From Vulcanisaeta thermophila (GTDB taxonomy: Archaea; Thermoproteota; Thermoprotei; Thermoproteales; Thermocladiaceae), in the NCBI RefSeq assembly GCF_001748385.1, contig NZ_BCLI01000001.1, forward strand, positions 62,001 through 126,000: a DNA stretch of 64,000 nt, in the 5' to 3' direction. Within the stretch, counting starts at the first letter, position 1. Each line of letters begins with the position of its first letter. The translations under genes were made by a program, and so were the position numbers. Below are positions 18,901 through 27,234 of the stretch, piece after piece. Under the pieces are notes generated by a model that was not told the origin of the DNA, did not search any database, and saw only the letters and a program-made list of their open reading frames with translations.

Positions 18901-19280
18901 ACCTGGGCGTCTCTAATTCAACGGTTGTTCACGCATACGTCGTGCCCAGGGAGTACCTATATGCGGAGGAGGTCCTGGCACGCCTTGGTAATCCAGGTGC
19001 ACTTAATGAGACCATCACCCAGGCCATTGCGAGCGGTAATTGGAGCCTTGTGGATCTATTCCTCAATTACTATAATAAAACCACGGCTAGTCAGTACGAC
19101 CCATTAATGACCCTGTCCAGGTATTTGCTAGAGCAGTACGCGGGTAACGGCAACATGGAGGAGTTGAGAATTGCGATGTTGATTACAAATTATGAATTAC
19201 CGATTTACGCATTAATAATCGCCATAGTGCTTATTATCATCTCCCTGGCAACCCTTAGGCATAGATCACGTAAGTCCTAA
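15969..19280 (+). CDS. Secreted, membrane-anchored zinc metallopeptidase with beta-sandwich stalk
   Basis: 1103 aa, GTG start; TATA-like box about 15938-15950 gives a leaderless transcript. Signal peptide at residues 1-22 (hydrophobic core, then THAHAES-like cleavage region). The N-terminal 250 residues look like a gluzincin of the peptidase MA type: H128ELVH132 followed by WYIEADAEG, where E153 or E157 would be the third zinc ligand. The rest is long, rich in Thr, Asn, Val and Tyr with many N-x-S/T sites, consistent with repeated Ig-like or S-layer-like domains. It ends in a membrane helix (LPIYALIIAIVLIIISLATL) and a short basic tail, so the catalytic domain faces outside. Substrate unknown: peptide scavenging or surface processing. 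Confidence 0.78.
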   Translation: MRLKLLIIAIIMALSITTTAHAESVYTTMHFIIYDLANAGQTYDQELGNYLEQAYSLYTGLGMKMAPPCNGTQYTVYVLSSLSGNEVGYTGWEYTYNPSTNQIISACIKYINISASLSQDWLMHTAYHELVHVSQVAYWQYTNVVSAYPWYIEADAEGTASYYTNQCPFDQDYFYHNQYEYDPYDYSGSPIINMYYYSAFIYWLIASGVGPATIESNVFTTSTVDVPWLDNYYVQYLLSLVHGQDLCGQVYYPSFQQITMSTNTYSFTVSLQGLSAMYYEIGLPASGSLEISVSGAPVLSNLLLNREFTISNTTLYMALVNPGNSTASVTVTITYTPGVAVQIVNATYDVLNEELSVELYVTYGNTPVTGTIYVNGISTNAVNGYATATLSNVGWGSIALNVTYNNASAVTTLTLSQISASLLISTLYLTTGSYGYVPVAINNPNNAYVITSVQVTSPPSPTNTYQPMIYFENPNMTVTLKPGQNTVNLYFTVNGQVAQGQGVIYIRISPGGSLSLGYSVVPVQVGIVSAVYNYSGNNTVVKVYVSSLGTFTYSLTGLKGTVYINYTTYVVTRLDISIPNFSITFTPTVELMAPNWVLLNTTMYFSTMGACPGYPVYYNIPITVNGTSITTETLNCGVNYTTWFPLNETYEGGVLTLVINNANYEIPMIKPTINVCNDTWLLMNNEVNANITICVTGPYNYVVLNEVVSNSSITVPATMPINSTELTLNVGFENITLTPPKPSIKVIASNVTLYPNPMMITIEVLMPRNAEYRGSVELVVNGTLMNKTGVQIPRNGSVVLTTEVRPYLGPGTYVITTKLGPFTTEVVSYDVEVLRLYITARVLTVVGHSNNVTVVLMDKPVINLPINVTLTGCENETLTMWGNTTITLTYDRECSLNVMARLSTVVNETTLYWDDLNLMLTNVVNHLNATPILLTGTINAGAFFDNGTAVPAPVLVNGTTEFEVQTPGPVTLVLTCEYLGVSNSTVVHAYVVPREYLYAEEVLARLGNPGALNETITQAIASGNWSLVDLFLNYYNKTTASQYDPLMTLSRYLLEQYAGNGNMEELRIAMLITNYELPIYALIIAIVLIIISLATLRHRSRKS

Positions 19281-20093
19281 CCGCCCCTCAACCCTCATTC
19301 TCCTAACAAACAACCCACTCAATAAGTACGTGATCACCGAGAGGGATACCACAGTGATTAATGAGTAAGTTAATTGTAACCATAGTGGTATGGGGATCTC
19401 CATAACCCCCAACGCTGACTCCCTCATGAGTATGAAGGGATAGGCAATGGGTGAGTACATGTTTACGTCCCTGAAATACCCACTGGCCTCGCTGGGTATT
19501 AGGCCGCCGAGTATTGGCATTACGAACTGCATTATGTCCGTAATGACCCAGCTGGACCTCAGTTTGATGACCAGTAATACGTAGATTAGGGATATCATTA
19601 GTAATTGAATCATGGCCAACACAATGGATAGGGCCAGTATTAATGGGTACTTCACGGTCACCGTTAAGCCAAATATCAAGTAGAAGCTGAGGATCAGAGC
19701 GGCTAGGTCAAATAGCGTGTAAATACTGTATGAAACCCCAAAGCCCAGCGCGTGGAGGAAAACACCCTGCCCCGAGGAGATTAGGTACTCTAGGATACCC
19801 TCATAACCCTCATTAATAATGCCGTGACCAAAGCCCCACAACCACGATGAGTAGAGGGCAAAGGCATACGCCGACCAGAGGAATAACTGCAACTCAAAGG
19901 CCCCAATCCTCACCACGCCGTAACCCCTCAGGGTTAGTATAAAGAATGCAAGCCACAGTGGTGAGGTCAGTATGTTGATTATGATTGAGGTGGGTCTCGA
20001 TAATGATACTCTAAACCCCCTCCAAACCTCGGCAAGGAATTTATTAACTAACTCAAAGGCCCCTCCTCCTGAACGTTCTCTCAAGCTCGCCAT
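19266..20093 (-). CDS. ABC-2 type transporter permease
   Basis: About 275 aa with six predicted membrane helices, for example ILTSPLWLAFFILTL and YPLILALSIVLAMIQLLMIS, and the ABC-2 pattern in LQLFLWSAYAFALY and FVMPILGGLIP. It is the last gene of a three-gene ABC operon. ATG at 20093 lies inside the end of the preceding permease gene, so translation is probably coupled; an earlier in-frame start at 20108 exists. Its stop overlaps the convergent metallopeptidase by 15 nt. Confidence 0.8.
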   Translation of the reverse strand: MASLRERSGGGAFELVNKFLAEVWRGFRVSLSRPTSIIINILTSPLWLAFFILTLRGYGVVRIGAFELQLFLWSAYAFALYSSWLWGFGHGIINEGYEGILEYLISSGQGVFLHALGFGVSYSIYTLFDLAALILSFYLIFGLTVTVKYPLILALSIVLAMIQLLMISLIYVLLVIKLRSSWVITDIMQFVMPILGGLIPSEASGYFRDVNMYSPIAYPFILMRESALGVMEIPIPLWLQLTYSLITVVSLSVITYLLSGLFVRRMRVEGRLGLT

Positions 20094-20814
20094 ATGACAC
20101 CACCCCAATTAGTAGGTAGGCTATTACGGATAGAACGAGGTTTAGGAATAGGCTATTCAGGCCGTGGCTTGAAACCACTGAGTATATTAGGTCCGCTGTG
20201 GGGTACATGGGCAGTGCGAGTATTAATAACCTAATCCATTGGGGTAATACGTATATAGGGTATGTCGCGCCTGACAGGATTGTCAATATAGGCGTCACAA
20301 CATTCATTATGGAATCCGCATCATTAAACCTAAGTATCAAGCCAGCAAGCAGGAGGCCAAGTCCATAGAGGGGCATTAATCCGAGAAACAGTAATAGAAG
20401 CCCAATGACCATATTGCCGAGGCCCCTCAAACCATACTCAGCATATACTAGGGGCACAGAGGCTATTGTGAAGGCTCCCATGTCCACGAGCACCATTACG
20501 AAGGATGTTGCGAAGAGTACCAGGTACATGCTCGTGGGCGTTGCCATGAGAGGCTCCAACCTACCACCATTCCTCTCCTCATACAAAAACCTGGAACCAG
20601 TCATGAGCATTATCATTGAGAGCATCAGAACCTCAAAACCAATGAACTGCCTAATGAAAACCCCACCCGTGACCCTGGTGAAGAATGAGGCTATGAAAGC
20701 CATACCGCCTGCTATGAAGTACGGGAGTATGATTAACAGGATTAGTCCCCCTGGCTCACGACTAATGATCTTCAACTCGTTAGTCATGACCGCGATGATT
20801 GCATTACCTCTCAT
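20053..20814 (-). CDS. ABC-2 type transporter permease
   Basis: 253 aa, six predicted membrane helices (LILLIILPYFIAGGMAFIAS; FVMVLVDMGAFTIASVPLVY; VIGLLLLFLGLMPLYGLGLL; VLSVIAYLLIGVVSY). Typical DrrB/NatB-like ABC-2 membrane subunit with the YPIYVLPQWIRLL amphipathic loop. The start overlaps the ATPase gene by 11 nt, and the 3' end overlaps the second permease, so the three form one operon and probably a heterodimeric exporter. Substrate unknown. Confidence 0.85.
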   Translation of the reverse strand: MRGNAIIAVMTNELKIISREPGGLILLIILPYFIAGGMAFIASFFTRVTGGVFIRQFIGFEVLMLSMIMLMTGSRFLYEERNGGRLEPLMATPTSMYLVLFATSFVMVLVDMGAFTIASVPLVYAEYGLRGLGNMVIGLLLLFLGLMPLYGLGLLLAGLILRFNDADSIMNVVTPILTILSGATYPIYVLPQWIRLLILALPMYPTADLIYSVVSSHGLNSLFLNLVLSVIAYLLIGVVSYGELERTFRRRGL

Positions 20815-21721
20815 TACTCACCACCCTAACGAATGCCTCTTCCAGTGATGGTTCGTTAATCCTAACCCTACTAATCCTGTAACCATCCCCAGTGAACTGG
20901 TCCATTAACCTCCTAAGCGTGGTCACAGGATCCCTGGACTCCTCACGCACAACCTCAACCTTACCATCACGCTCCACCTCCAACTCAACCACGTACTTAA
21001 ACCCAAGCCTCTCCTTAATATCCCTGGGCGACCCCTCTATTATTACCCTGCCATGACTAATAATGCCAACCCTATCACAGACCTCCTCCACCTCCCAGAG
21101 ATTGTGGCTTGTGAGCAGTACGGCCTTACCCTCACCCCTCAAGTCCCTAATTAACCTCCTAACCTCCCTAGCGGATATTGGATCAAGCCCTATGGTGGGT
21201 TCGTCAAGGAATACCACGGGTGGGTCGTGGATCAATGCCCTGGCTATGGCGAGCCTAGCCCTCATACCCAGGCTATACTCCTCATAGGGCCTATTCATGG
21301 AATCCTCAAGCCCCATTAACCCCAGGAGCTCCCTAGCCCTGGCCTCGGCATCCCGTTTACTCAGCCCGTAAAGCCTGCCGAAGTAGACTAGGTTCTCGAA
21401 GCCGCTGAGCCTCGAATAAAAGCCCTTGTCTGGGTATAGAACAAGGCCTATAGCCCTCCTGACGGCGCTGGCCTCCTTGACTACGTCGTGTCCATCAACA
21501 AGGGCGTAGCCACTGTCTGGGATTAGTAATGTGGATAGTATCTTAACGGTTGTGGTCTTCCCAGCACCATTGGGCCCCAGGAGCCCGTAAACCTCGTGCC
21601 AATTAACCCTTAGGGATAAGCCCTTAAGGGCCTCGACAACAGTCTTCCTCTTCTTAATGAAGCCAATCCTCTCATAACCAACAAAGCGCTTTACTAAATC
21701 CACAGCTTCGATTGCATACAC
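20804..21721 (-). CDS. ABC transporter ATP-binding protein (ABC-2 exporter type)
   Basis: About 305 aa. Walker A GPNGAGKTT, Q-loop region, signature YSLGMRARLAIARAL, Walker B VVFLDEPTIGLDP and the switch His in LLTSHNLWEVEEV, plus a C-terminal domain of the DrrA/NatA type. GTG at 21721 is chosen because a TTTATAAT box at 21743-21750 lies 25 nt upstream and because the ABC fold starts at once (YAIEAVDLVKRF). An in-frame ATG at 21811 would add 30 residues without ABC similarity. It powers the two permeases downstream. Confidence 0.9.
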   Translation of the reverse strand: MYAIEAVDLVKRFVGYERIGFIKKRKTVVEALKGLSLRVNWHEVYGLLGPNGAGKTTTVKILSTLLIPDSGYALVDGHDVVKEASAVRRAIGLVLYPDKGFYSRLSGFENLVYFGRLYGLSKRDAEARARELLGLMGLEDSMNRPYEEYSLGMRARLAIARALIHDPPVVFLDEPTIGLDPISAREVRRLIRDLRGEGKAVLLTSHNLWEVEEVCDRVGIISHGRVIIEGSPRDIKERLGFKYVVELEVERDGKVEVVREESRDPVTTLRRLMDQFTGDGYRISRVRINEPSLEEAFVRVVSNER

Positions 21722-21813
21722 AAGGGTAAGATACAGGGCCGGATTATAAACACTCCCTATCAAGTCCAGCAAGTAGTTAGGGGTAGAGGGACTAATATCA
21801 CCTATCACCATTA

Positions 21814-22596
21814 TTAATTACAGCCTGTGATCAATGCCGTGTTATTCATACCGATTACACATACACCCTCGATTCCCTCCCCTGTCCAGGTATTACTTTT
21901 GTAATAAGGCTTACCAACGTAATCGACAGGCACTATGGAGCCATTAACTAATACTGCATATAGGCTTACCGTGGCATTCATTGACTTGACAACCGCAATG
22001 GAGCCATAGCCCCTACCTGCTAATGCCACGTTAACAATCCCACCGGGATTAAATCCAGTGAAAAGGCTGGCATTGGATAGGTAGTAATATGTCTTGTTAT
22101 TAAACTGAAAGGCCAATCCACCACCCTCCTCAATAATCCCAAGCCAACCACAGAAGGGGTAGTTAAAGGTTCCGTAAAAGCCAGCGTGAATACTTCCATC
22201 ACCCCAAACCTCCGCCTCAACCCCATAGGACATGGGCACCAATGAGCCGTTGATGAACAGTGCATGGCCCAGAAGGAGCACGTTTTGAGCCCACCACCGC
22301 TTACCTCCGTTTACAATAACGTAGGCGTTCAACTGCACGGTAAGACCTGGAGTCATGGTTTCATTATTCACGTAATTAAGGGGTAATGGTGGGTCTATGT
22401 CGTAAATACAGAAATGAGCTAGCCATCCAGTGACATTTAACCTAACCTGGTCTATGCCCACACCAACACTTAAAGATTCACGGGATATTGAAGCGAAGCC
22501 ATAAAATATGGGGCCTTGTAGAAAAAGAGTAATTATTATAATAGAAGAAGATAAAAATAATGCAAAGACAAAGCCTAGAATGGTAACCTTAAACAC
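21814..22596 (-). CDS. Secreted thermopsin-like protein
   Basis: 260 aa, GTG start; TATA-like CTTTATAAG at about 22617-22625 gives a leaderless transcript. An N-terminal hydrophobic segment (ILGFVFALFLSSSIIIITLFL) is a signal peptide or anchor. The TVQLNAYVIVNGG then WWAQNVLLL pattern matches the region conserved in thermopsin (peptidase family A5), as does the later GSIHAGFYG. It is shorter than thermopsins of Sulfolobus (about 340 aa) and ends abruptly, so it may be a minimal or non-catalytic member. It sits directly upstream of the ABC operon on the same strand, but the ATPase gene has its own promoter. Confidence 0.6.
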   Translation of the reverse strand: MFKVTILGFVFALFLSSSIIIITLFLQGPIFYGFASISRESLSVGVGIDQVRLNVTGWLAHFCIYDIDPPLPLNYVNNETMTPGLTVQLNAYVIVNGGKRWWAQNVLLLGHALFINGSLVPMSYGVEAEVWGDGSIHAGFYGTFNYPFCGWLGIIEEGGGLAFQFNNKTYYYLSNASLFTGFNPGGIVNVALAGRGYGSIAVVKSMNATVSLYAVLVNGSIVPVDYVGKPYYKSNTWTGEGIEGVCVIGMNNTALITGCN

Positions 22597-22822
22597 ACTA
22601 TAATAATAATCACGGGCTTATAAAGCTAACTTAATGCAGAAAACCTGTTGGGTAAATAAGATCCTCTTAATCTTTTTCGGCTCATTAAAAAGCTCCAGGG
22701 CCACACCCCCTTTCGGTTTATTTAAAATCAATTATTAAACGGCAAGGGTACGATGTACGCCTTAGTGTACCTTAGGGAAAATACATTTTAACACATGGGG
22801 TATTTACCCACGGATTGCGGTT

Positions 22823-23536
22823 ATGAAGATTGCCGAGCTAACATACATGGATGTGCCCACGGAGTCGCTGGCTTTAATCCCCCTGGGCTCCCTCGAACAA
22901 CATGGTCCGCACCTTCCCCTAGGCACCGATGCCTTCATTGCCGAGTACGTGGCCAATGAAGTGGAGGGGGCCTTTCCAGATAGGGTTCTACTCTTCCCCA
23001 CAGTATTCATCACGGCGAGCATGGAACATGTAGGGTTCAGGGGCACCGCTTATGTTGGTTATGAAACACTGCTTCAGTACATTATGGATATTGTGAGGAG
23101 CGTGAGTGAGTGGTGTAAAGGTGGTATTGCGTTAATTAATGGTCATGGGGGTAATGTGGAGGTCCTGAATCTCGTTGTCAAGAAGTGGAACTACGCAGGC
23201 AATAAACCCAGGGTAATCCACTACTACATCTATAACAAGAGGGTCATGGGTGAGATCAATAAGTACTTCCGCAGGTTTGGCCATGCGGATTCCGTGGAAA
23301 CCTCAATAATCGCATTCATAAACAGGAAACTGGTTATGTGGGATAGGGTGGGTGAGGTGAGTAATTGGGGTGATGTGAATAGTAGGAGGACCATGGACAT
23401 AAACCCAGGCGGCGTCATCGGTGAGTTAAGTAGGGATTCCGTGAACCCAGACCTTGGGCGAATCATCATCGAGACCATGGTTAACGACCTCATTGCACAG
23501 TTAAGGAGTGAGTTCCCCGAGGTAATGGGTAAGTGA
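22823..23536 (+). CDS. Creatininase family amidohydrolase
   Basis: 237 aa. Conserved metal-binding motifs: GSLEQHGPHLPLGTD (E25, H27, D36), NGHGGN (H108), and GHADSVETS in place of the usual HAGEIETS. Such archaeal proteins relate to creatininase, the formamide hydrolase ArfB and mycofactocin MftE; substrates range from amides of flavin biosynthesis to peptides. The ArfB-like role in archaeal riboflavin/F420 synthesis is a possibility, not shown. The 3' end abuts the convergent MBL gene. Confidence 0.85.
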   Translation: MKIAELTYMDVPTESLALIPLGSLEQHGPHLPLGTDAFIAEYVANEVEGAFPDRVLLFPTVFITASMEHVGFRGTAYVGYETLLQYIMDIVRSVSEWCKGGIALINGHGGNVEVLNLVVKKWNYAGNKPRVIHYYIYNKRVMGEINKYFRRFGHADSVETSIIAFINRKLVMWDRVGEVSNWGDVNSRRTMDINPGGVIGELSRDSVNPDLGRIIIETMVNDLIAQLRSEFPEVMGK

Positions 23537-24148
23537 TTACTCACAGGAATCGAAATTAATCACTGGGTTATACTCAAGCTCATACTCAATCGTGGTTGTG
23601 GGGCCATGGCCAGGATAGACAATGAAGTTATTAGGTAACTCCTTATAAAGCCTACAAACGGACTCCCTGAGCAGCTCAGGATCCCCACCTGGTAAGTCAG
23701 TCCTACCCACCGAGCCACTGAATAACGTGTCCCCAGTCATTACGAAGCCATTACCCACTATTGATACCGAGCCTGGGGTATGACCTGGGGTGTGCATTAC
23801 CCTGAGGTTCAGCGGCAATTCAAACCCCTCATCTATAAATGTGGGTTTATCAACCAGTGGGTTGACCCTGAATCCCCACTCTGTGGCTATTCGGTTCAAT
23901 TCCTGAAACAATTCCCAATCACTTCTATGCATATAGAGCGGCACGTTGAGCCTTGATACTAAATCCAGGGCTGCGTTAACGTGGTCAAAATGCCCGTGTG
24001 TTGCCACTATGCCTAGAACATGCCTGGCGCCCAGGGCCCTGAGTATTAATTCAGCCTCATCGCCCGGATCCACGATCACGCATTCATTACCCTCGCACAC
24101 CAGGTAGCAGTTGGTCATTAATGGCCCAACGACAACCCTGGTAATCAT
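23537..24148 (-). CDS. Metallo-beta-lactamase fold hydrolase (glyoxalase II-like)
   Basis: 203 aa. Zinc motif T50HGHFDH56 (H51, H53, D55, H56), then HTPGHTPGS, GDTLFSGSVGRTD and YPGHGP, the pattern of glyoxalase II/YcbL-type hydrolases acting on thioesters. A TATA-like CTTATTAA at about 24170-24180 lies 26 nt upstream. The gene is divergent from enolase, and an 8-bp inverted repeat lies between the two promoters. Confidence 0.9.
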   Translation of the reverse strand: MITRVVVGPLMTNCYLVCEGNECVIVDPGDEAELILRALGARHVLGIVATHGHFDHVNAALDLVSRLNVPLYMHRSDWELFQELNRIATEWGFRVNPLVDKPTFIDEGFELPLNLRVMHTPGHTPGSVSIVGNGFVMTGDTLFSGSVGRTDLPGGDPELLRESVCRLYKELPNNFIVYPGHGPTTTIEYELEYNPVINFDSCE

Positions 24149-24190
24149 TACCAGAGAAGAACCCTCCTTCTTATTAACTTTGTCACTGAT

Positions 24191-24213
24191 GTATACGTGA
24201 TGATTACGTATAC
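24191..24213. promoter_or_regulatory. Inverted repeat between MBL hydrolase and enolase promoters
   Basis: Perfect 8-bp arms GTATACGT and ACGTATAC separated by 7 nt. It lies between the divergent TATA-like boxes of the MBL gene (24170-24180) and enolase (24229-24237). Its dyad symmetry and position suit a dimeric regulator controlling one or both genes. The regulator is unknown. Confidence 0.5.
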
Positions 24214-24258
24214 GCCCTAGAATTTAATAGTTAAAAGGGGCCCTCCTCACTATTAGGC

Positions 24259-25524
24259 GTGCCTGACACCACAATTGATGACCTGGGTATTAGGAAGATC
24301 TTTAATTCCAGGGGTGAGGAGACTGTGGAGGTTGAGGTTTTTCTCGTGGATGGTTATGGCAGGGCTGCGGCCCCCTCGGGCGCCTCCAGGGGTAAGCATG
24401 AGGTTGTTTATTACCCAAACGATAACGTTGATCAGGCAATTGACACTTTCGAGAGGAACGTAGCCCCCGACCTAATGGGGCTTGACGCCTCAATTCAGGG
24501 TGATGTGGATTCCAGGCTCGAGGAGATTGACGGGACGGGGAACTTCTCCAGGATTGGTGGTGCCGTGGCCATAGCTACATCAATGGCCGTGGCCAAGGCC
24601 GCATCCAACGCCCTGGAGATACCCCTCTACCAACACATTGGTGGTTCCATGGCCAGGGACCTACCGTACCCACTGGGCAATGTTATTGGCGGCGGCAAAC
24701 ACAGTAGGGGCCTTGGCCCCGACATTCAGGAGTTTCTTGTGATTCCATATGGGGCCGATGACATCTACACAGCCCTGAAGGCCAACATTGAGGTTCATAG
24801 GGCCGTGTTTAAGGAGTTGGTTAAGGTTGACCCATCATTCACCGGTGGTCGTAATGATGAGGGTGCGTGGAGCGCCAGGGTGTCCGCAACCACGGCCCTG
24901 GACATACTGAGCAAGGCGGTTAAGAGTGTTAGTGAGTCCATGGGCATCGCCATTGGTATTGGCGTGGACATGGCATCCTCAACCCTATGGAATGGTGAGA
25001 AGTACGTGTACGTCAACGAGGGTGTTTCCAGGAGTCCCAGGGAGCAGTTGGAGTTTGTTAAGGGGTTGGTTGAGAAGTACGGTTTGGTCTATGTGGAGGA
25101 CCCATTCCATGAGGAGGACTTCCAATCATTCGCCGAGTTAACAGATGCCGTGGGCTACAAATGCCTAGTGGTTGGTGATGACCTATTCACAACAAACCCC
25201 GAGAGACTCAGGTTGGGTATTAGGAACAGGGCTGGTAATGCCATAATAATAAAGCCGGACCAAATAGGGACGCTGAGTAAGGCCTATGAAACAGCGAGGC
25301 TGGCCCTGGCTAACGGTTACGTACCCGTGGTATCGCACAGGTCAGGGGATACTGAGTATGAAATCCTGGCCCACATAGCCGTGGGCTTCGGGGCACCCGT
25401 GATAAAGAGTGGCGTGCTTGGTGGTGAGAGGATGGCTAAACTCAATGAGTTGATTAGGATATGGGATTACATGGGTAAGTCCGCCAGGATGAATAGGCTA
25501 CTGAGGGATAGGCTTGGTAAGTAA
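24259..25524 (+). CDS. eno: Enolase
   Basis: 421 aa, GTG start. Converts 2-phosphoglycerate to phosphoenolpyruvate. The N-terminus IRKIFNSRGEETVEVEV is the standard enolase signature; GGGKHSRG, VEDPFHEEDF, VVGDDLFTTN, IIKPDQIGT (catalytic Lys region) and SHRSGDTEYE (active-site loop) are all present, as is IKSGVLGGER. It is followed by uS2, a linkage common in archaea. Confidence 0.96.
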   Translation: MPDTTIDDLGIRKIFNSRGEETVEVEVFLVDGYGRAAAPSGASRGKHEVVYYPNDNVDQAIDTFERNVAPDLMGLDASIQGDVDSRLEEIDGTGNFSRIGGAVAIATSMAVAKAASNALEIPLYQHIGGSMARDLPYPLGNVIGGGKHSRGLGPDIQEFLVIPYGADDIYTALKANIEVHRAVFKELVKVDPSFTGGRNDEGAWSARVSATTALDILSKAVKSVSESMGIAIGIGVDMASSTLWNGEKYVYVNEGVSRSPREQLEFVKGLVEKYGLVYVEDPFHEEDFQSFAELTDAVGYKCLVVGDDLFTTNPERLRLGIRNRAGNAIIIKPDQIGTLSKAYETARLALANGYVPVVSHRSGDTEYEILAHIAVGFGAPVIKSGVLGGERMAKLNELIRIWDYMGKSARMNRLLRDRLGK

Positions 25525-25571
25525 TGGCGTTGTGGTAAAGTATTTAAATCTAAGGACTTTGTGGGGGCTTA

Positions 25572-26264
25572 ATGAGTGAGGAGCGTAAGGAGAAGGAGCA
25601 GAGGGGTGAGGAGGGTAAGGAAACCGAGGGCTTAGCACCAACGCCCCCTCAGGAGGTCCTCCTCATAGCCATTGAGAGGTACCTGGCCTCAGGCGTTAGG
25701 TTGGGCACCAGGATGGCCAATGATTACCTGGAGAGGAGGGGCTTCATATTCCTGGTGAGGCCTGATGGGCTTAGGATACTGAACCTCAGGAAGATCGATG
25801 AGAGGATTAGGATAGCTGCCAAGATGATTAATAGGTACGACCCAAGCAAGGTCATAGCATACTCAGCAAAGCCGTATGGATTTAGGCCGGTGGAGATGTT
25901 CTGCAAATTCGTGGGGTGCAGGGCACTGACTGGTAGGTTCATACCGGGCACCTTCACAAACCCCACACTAAACCACTATATAGATGCTGACCTCCTAATA
26001 TCCACAGACCCCAAGGCGGATGTCCAGGCCATTGAGGAGGCGGCCAGGATGGGCATACCAGTGATTGCCCTGGTCGACACGGACACGCCTATATCCTACG
26101 TGGACCTGATGATACCCTGCAATAACAAGGGTAGGAAGAGCCTAGCCCTAATATACTGGCTCCTGGCCAGGCAGGTGCTCAGGGAGCGTGGTGAGCTTAA
26201 GGAGAATGAGGACCTGCCCGTGCCCCCTGAGGAGTTCGAGGTTAAGATACAACTCGAGGCATAG
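25572..26264 (+). CDS. rps2: Small ribosomal subunit protein uS2
   Basis: 230 aa. It begins with a charged, low-complexity extension of about 25 residues (Glu/Lys), then the S2 fold: LIAIERYLASGVRLGTRMAN, GLRILNLRKIDERIR, RALTGRFIPGTFTNP, LLISTDPKAD and VIALVDTDTP. A TATA-like AAGTATTTAAAT stretch near 25540-25550 lies 26 nt upstream of the ATG. Confidence 0.97.
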   Translation: MSEERKEKEQRGEEGKETEGLAPTPPQEVLLIAIERYLASGVRLGTRMANDYLERRGFIFLVRPDGLRILNLRKIDERIRIAAKMINRYDPSKVIAYSAKPYGFRPVEMFCKFVGCRALTGRFIPGTFTNPTLNHYIDADLLISTDPKADVQAIEEAARMGIPVIALVDTDTPISYVDLMIPCNNKGRKSLALIYWLLARQVLRERGELKENEDLPVPPEEFEVKIQLEA

Positions 26265-26303
26265 TGGAGTTGTGTTTTTAATTAACCTGGCCAGTAATCC
26301 CCA

Positions 26304-27164
26304 ATGCCCCAGGTTAGGAAACCCGCCGTTGCCGGTTACTTCTATGAGGCCGATAGGGATAAGCTGAGGGAACGCATTGAGTGGTCAATAAGGCATCAAC
26401 TGGGCCCTGGGCAGTTGGTTAAGCAACCCCGTGAGGGCTACTCCTCACTACCCATTGTGGTGGTTCCCCACGCGGGTTACATCTACTCAGGGCCCATAGC
26501 CGCCATGTCCTTCGCGGAGATATACAGGTTTCATAACCCAAGGACGTTCATAATAGTGGGGCCCAACCACTACGGCGTGGGATCCCCAGTGGCCATATAC
26601 CCAGAGGGTGCCTGGGAGACTCCCCTGGGCACTGTGGAGATAGACACCGAGATTGCCAGGGAATTGATGAGGAGGGTTAAGTACCTGGAGCCTGATCCCT
26701 ACGCCTTTGCCCAGGAGCACTCCGTGGAGGTTCAGGTACCCTTTATTCAGTACATATTCGGTAATAATGTCAAGATAGTCCCCATAATACTGTGGAGGCA
26801 GAGTAAGGAGGTGGCCCTGGACCTTGGCAACGCAATAGGTGAGGTAATTAGCAATTACGAGCCAGGCGCCGTGGTCTACGTAGCCTCAAGCGATTGGAAT
26901 CATTACGAACCCCATGAGGTGACGGTGGAGAAGGACATGAGGGCCATAGACCCAGTACTAAGGCTTGACCTGGACTCCTTCTTCGATGCATTGGAGAGGT
27001 ACGACGTCTCCGCGTGCGGTTATGGTGCCGTAGCCACCGCCATAGTTGCCGCCAAGAGGCTTGGTGTCAAGAACGTGATCCTACTGAGGCACGCCACGTC
27101 GGGAGACACCAGTGGTTACACACTGGAGACCGTGGGTTACGCATCCATAGCGTTCTACAGGTAA
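26304..27164 (+). CDS. MEMO1 family protein
   Basis: 286 aa. RKPAVAGYFYEAD at the N-terminus, VVPHAGYIYSGPIAA, IVGPNHYG, EHSVEVQVPFIQYI, ASSDWNHYEP and CGYGAVATAI are the MEMO/AmmB signatures, with conserved His residues (PHAGY, PNHYG, EHS) that bind metal or copper. Human MEMO1 is a signalling protein; the archaeal function is unknown. Gene order eno-uS2-MEMO is common in archaea. Confidence 0.92.
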   Translation: MPQVRKPAVAGYFYEADRDKLRERIEWSIRHQLGPGQLVKQPREGYSSLPIVVVPHAGYIYSGPIAAMSFAEIYRFHNPRTFIIVGPNHYGVGSPVAIYPEGAWETPLGTVEIDTEIARELMRRVKYLEPDPYAFAQEHSVEVQVPFIQYIFGNNVKIVPIILWRQSKEVALDLGNAIGEVISNYEPGAVVYVASSDWNHYEPHEVTVEKDMRAIDPVLRLDLDSFFDALERYDVSACGYGAVATAIVAAKRLGVKNVILLRHATSGDTSGYTLETVGYASIAFYR

Positions 27165-27234
27165 TTCACTAGGATTACATAACCTCCATCATTAATTAAG
27201 TTTAAATTCACTGAGCACAATCAACCAAGCTGGT

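Noticed and set aside
20804-21811. Longer ABC ATPase starting at ATG 21811
   Set aside because: The extra 30 residues lack ABC similarity and contain the promoter for the GTG start at 21721.
24181-24215. GTGATGA inside the eno/MBL inverted repeat as a C box
   Set aside because: No D box at a suitable distance; the dyad explains the sequence.
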